Assembly (NCBI GenBank): GCA_016880375.1
Contig: JAEHDO010000087.1
Span: 1 to 10,513 of the forward strand
Direction: 5' to 3'
Source of the DNA: Betaproteobacteria bacterium
GTDB lineage: Bacteria; Pseudomonadota; Gammaproteobacteria; Burkholderiales; Rhodocyclaceae
DNA length: 10,513 nt
Shown: positions 8,204 through 10,513 of the stretch, piece after piece
How positions within the stretch are numbered: position 1 is the stretch's first letter
How the letters are laid out: the number at the start of each line of letters is the position of its first letter
Program-made: the position numbers and the translations under genes
Notes under the pieces: model-generated
Seen by the model: the letters and a program-made list of their open reading frames with translations, nothing else
Told to the model about the DNA's origin: nothing
Databases searched by the model: none

Positions 8204-10513
8204 TTGGTCGAGAAGATTGAGTTTGGTCGCAATGCCGGGTACATCCCGTCGCGGGATGACAATACCCTGCGACTGCTCAAGCTTTTCGCCACCCTGGCGC
8301 CGGCGGGCGCCATCATCTATCTCCTCGCCGTCATCTTTTATGCCGACGAGCCGGTTTTGCGCAGCGCCGGCGTGATTGCCGCCCTGTGCACCGCGCTGGG
8401 CGCCTTCATTCTGCTCAAGCTGAACCGCGGCGGACTGGCGGCACAGGCCATGGTCTGGGGCTTCTGGTCGTCGCTGCAATTGCAGATTTTCATCAGTAAC
8501 GGCCTCTCGAGCCGCAGCCTGATGGCCCTGCCCATCGTCATCATGCTGGCCGGCTGGCTGATGTCTGCGCGCAGCGCGGTCCTGCTCTGTGCCGCCACCG
8601 TGTTCTTCGGCCTGGTGCTGGCCCTGGGAGAGCAGGCCGACCTGCTGCCGCTCTACGTCTCGCCTTCGCCCCCCCTGCTGGTCTGGCTGGCCTTCTCCAC
8701 CTATATCGTCCTGGCGGCCGTCCTGGCCTATTTCATTTTCCGCGGCTTCCGCCTGCGGCACGAGGCGTTGCGACGTTCGGAGGAAAAGTTCTCGACGGCC
8801 TTCCGCTCGAGCCCCCTCGCCATGTCCATTACGCGGCTCGCGGACGGTTGCTACCTTGACGTCAACGACGCCTTCACAAGCCTGCTTGGCTGGCGCCGCG
8901 AAGAGATCATCGGGCGCAGCTCGCTGGAGTACGGCAAGTGGCTGGCACCGGAAGACAGGTGCGCCTGGGTGAGCGAGCTAAGCAATACCGGCCGCGTCAG
9001 CAACTGTGAAATGCGCTTCCGTGCAAAGAACGGCGTACTTCGCGACGTTCGGGTATCGTCCGGGCTGATCGAGCTGGACGGCGAGCCCTGCGCGCTGGTG
9101 CTGGCTTCCGACCTCACCGAAAGCAAGCGCGCCGAGGAAAAGTTCACCAAGGTCTTTCACGCCAGCCCGGAGGCCATTTCGATCAGCCGTCTGAGCGACG
9201 GCCTGTATCTGGACGTCAACGCTGCCTTCGTCGACCTGTTCGGCTGGAGCCGCGAGGAGATGATCGGCCGAAAATCGGTTGATATTGCCTTGTGGTCCAG
9301 CCAGGCTGACCGGCAGCGATGGACTGCACAGCTGCGCAAGACCGGAAGGGTCCGCAACGCCGAGACCCGGCTCAACACCCGATCGGGCGAACGGCGCGCC
9401 GTCCTCATCTCGGCGGAACTCATCTATATCGAGGGCGAACAATGCATCATCGGCATGGTTCGCGACATTACGGAATTGCTGCAGGCCAAGAGGGCGCTCC
9501 AGGACAGCGTGGCGCGTCTCAAGGAGACCCAGCGCATCGGCCATATCGGAAGCTGGGATCTGGACCTAGTCACCAATCGAATGAGCGGGTCGGAAGAAAT
9601 GTATCGCATTTTCGAGCGCGCACAGGGCAGCTTCGGCGGCACGGCCGGGGACTTCCTGAAAATGGTGCATCCCGACGATCTCCCGATGATGCGCGCAGCA
9701 TGGCGCAAGTCGATTCAAGCACGGGGCATTTGCGAGATCGAGCACCGCATCCTGACGCCGGAGGGCCGCATCAAGCACCTGCATGTGCGCTGGGAAGTGG
9801 AGCACGACGGTCGCGGCAAGCCGTTACATATGCTGGGTGCTGCCCAGGACATCACCGAGCAGGTGCAGGCGAATGAGGAAATCCAGCGCCTGAATGCCGA
9901 GCTGGAACAGCGTGTGCAAGCGCGCACGTCCGAACTGCAGTCGGCCAACAGGGAACTGGAATCCTTCGCCTACTCCATCTCGCACGACCTGAGGGCTCCG
10001 TTGCGCGGCATAGACGGTTTCAGCCATTTGCTCGCAGCGGAATATGGCGAGCGGCTCGACGAAAGGGGGCGCGACTATCTTGGACGCGTGCGTCGTGCAG
10101 CCCAGCGCATGGGCGCGCTCATCGACGACATCCTCGAACTTTCCCGCATCAGCCGGCAGGAATTGCGCCGCGTCAGGGTCGACCTGAGCCAGATTGCCGC
10201 CGAGTTGGTCGATGAGCTTGCCCGCTCCGAGCCGGGAAATCGTTGCGACTTCATCCTTGCGCAAGGTTGTGTGGCCACCGGCGACCCGCAACTCCTGAGG
10301 ATCGTGTTGCAGAACCTTCTGGAGAATGCCCGGAAGTACTCCGCCAAGGTGGCTTTCCCGAGGATCGAATTCGGCAGCGAAATGGGCAGGAGCGAGACGA
10401 CCTATTTCGTCTGCGACAATGGCGTCGGTTTCGACATGAAGTATGCTGACCGCCTGTTCGCCCCCTTCCAGCGCTTGCACCGGCCGGAGGATTTTGAGGG
10501 CACCGGCATCGGC
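8204..10513 (+). CDS. Membrane PAS-PAS-PAS sensor histidine kinase (second of tandem pair, C-terminus beyond right edge)
   Basis: 770 visible residues, open at the right edge. A TTG start at 8204 is chosen from the ribosome binding site 6 nt upstream. Domains: about six transmembrane helices between 26 and 180; PAS 1 at about 190-306; PAS 2 at about 308-424 (these two are an internal repeat, each with a YLDVN and a GW.REE.IGR motif); PAS 3 at about 441-553 (GHIGSWDLD at 446-454, HPDDLP at 489-494); a coiled coil at 556-587; HisKA with SISHDLRAPLRG at 591-602 (His594); HATPase_c with the N box LQNLLENARKY (702-712, Asn708), G1 DNGVGF at 738-743, APFQRLH at 753-759 and the beginning of G2 at 766-770, where the window ends. 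Only the last 40 or so residues should be missing, unless a receiver follows. It probably acts with the first kinase, as partner or on the same response regulator; this is inference. Confidence 0.93.
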   Translation, partial: MVEKIEFGRNAGYIPSRDDNTLRLLKLFATLAPAGAIIYLLAVIFYADEPVLRSAGVIAALCTALGAFILLKLNRGGLAAQAMVWGFWSSLQLQIFISNGLSSRSLMALPIVIMLAGWLMSARSAVLLCAATVFFGLVLALGEQADLLPLYVSPSPPLLVWLAFSTYIVLAAVLAYFIFRGFRLRHEALRRSEEKFSTAFRSSPLAMSITRLADGCYLDVNDAFTSLLGWRREEIIGRSSLEYGKWLAPEDRCAWVSELSNTGRVSNCEMRFRAKNGVLRDVRVSSGLIELDGEPCALVLASDLTESKRAEEKFTKVFHASPEAISISRLSDGLYLDVNAAFVDLFGWSREEMIGRKSVDIALWSSQADRQRWTAQLRKTGRVRNAETRLNTRSGERRAVLISAELIYIEGEQCIIGMVRDITELLQAKRALQDSVARLKETQRIGHIGSWDLDLVTNRMSGSEEMYRIFERAQGSFGGTAGDFLKMVHPDDLPMMRAAWRKSIQARGICEIEHRILTPEGRIKHLHVRWEVEHDGRGKPLHMLGAAQDITEQVQANEEIQRLNAELEQRVQARTSELQSANRELESFAYSISHDLRAPLRGIDGFSHLLAAEYGERLDERGRDYLGRVRRAAQRMGALIDDILELSRISRQELRRVRVDLSQIAAELVDELARSEPGNRCDFILAQGCVATGDPQLLRIVLQNLLENARKYSAKVAFPRIEFGSEMGRSETTYFVCDNGVGFDMKYADRLFAPFQRLHRPEDFEGTGIG
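8771..9475 (+). repeat. Internal tandem PAS duplication in the second kinase
   Basis: Residues 190-306 (8771-9121) and 308-424 (9125-9475) align without a gap at an offset of 118 residues, with about 56 of 117 positions identical (48%) by hand count. Shared landmarks are EEKF, SP.A.SI.RL.DG.YLDVN, GW.REE.IGR and TGRV.N.E. The first kinase does not show this pair. Confidence 0.8.
9524..10513 (+). repeat. Copy 2 of duplicated PAS 3-HisKA-HATPase block
   Basis: Codes for residues 441-770 of the second kinase and pairs with 7090-8079. The two copies are spaced 2434 nt apart, which matches a whole-gene duplication followed by divergence or replacement of the upstream sensor part. Confidence 0.85.

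Noticed and set aside
5626..8316. Two long minus-strand open frames (410 and 478 codons) opposite the first kinase
   Set aside because: They are antisense shadows of the kinase coding frame; no domain is visible in either.

Overview
The window is GC-rich, gene-dense bacterial chromosome. Protein family resemblances (a MaeB-type malic enzyme, a UvrD close to the proteobacterial form, and HDLRAPL-type PAS histidine kinases) point to a betaproteobacterium, perhaps of the Rhodocyclales kind. That placement is an inference from remembered family likeness, not from a search. No rRNA, tRNA, CRISPR array, insertion sequence or phage gene is visible.

Layout. Positions 1-5542 carry five genes on the minus strand, read right to left: uvrD (3359-5542), a secreted SYLF-domain protein (2721-3290), an alpha/beta hydrolase resembling 3-oxoadipate enol-lactonase (1911-2690), an atypical short-chain dehydrogenase/reductase (1113-1907), and the N-terminal 325 codons of a MaeB-type malic enzyme (1-977, running off the left edge). 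Hydrolase and SDR are 3 nt apart and look translationally coupled. The hydrolase starts 30 nt after the SYLF gene, and maeB has a longer leader with its own possible promoter.

Positions 5543-5646 form a divergent intergenic region with a perfect TATAAT facing uvrD and a weaker extended -10 facing right. From 5647 to the right edge, on the plus strand, lie two tandem paralogous membrane histidine kinases: a complete one (5647-8181) and a second (8204-10513) that leaves the window inside its ATP-binding domain. Each has a six-helix membrane module, three PAS domains, HisKA and HATPase_c. Their last PAS plus kinase cores align without a gap over 330 residues at about 63% identity by hand count, while the first two PAS domains differ. 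No response regulator is visible.

Function. The left genes are housekeeping and metabolic (DNA repair, acyl or lactone chemistry, malate to pyruvate with NADPH). The right genes form a signalling pair with different sensor parts and nearly the same output core. The most notable points are this kinase pair, its shared six-helix N-terminal module that I cannot name, and the SDR that lacks the usual Tyr/Lys catalytic pair. I found no clear evidence of a wholly new system.
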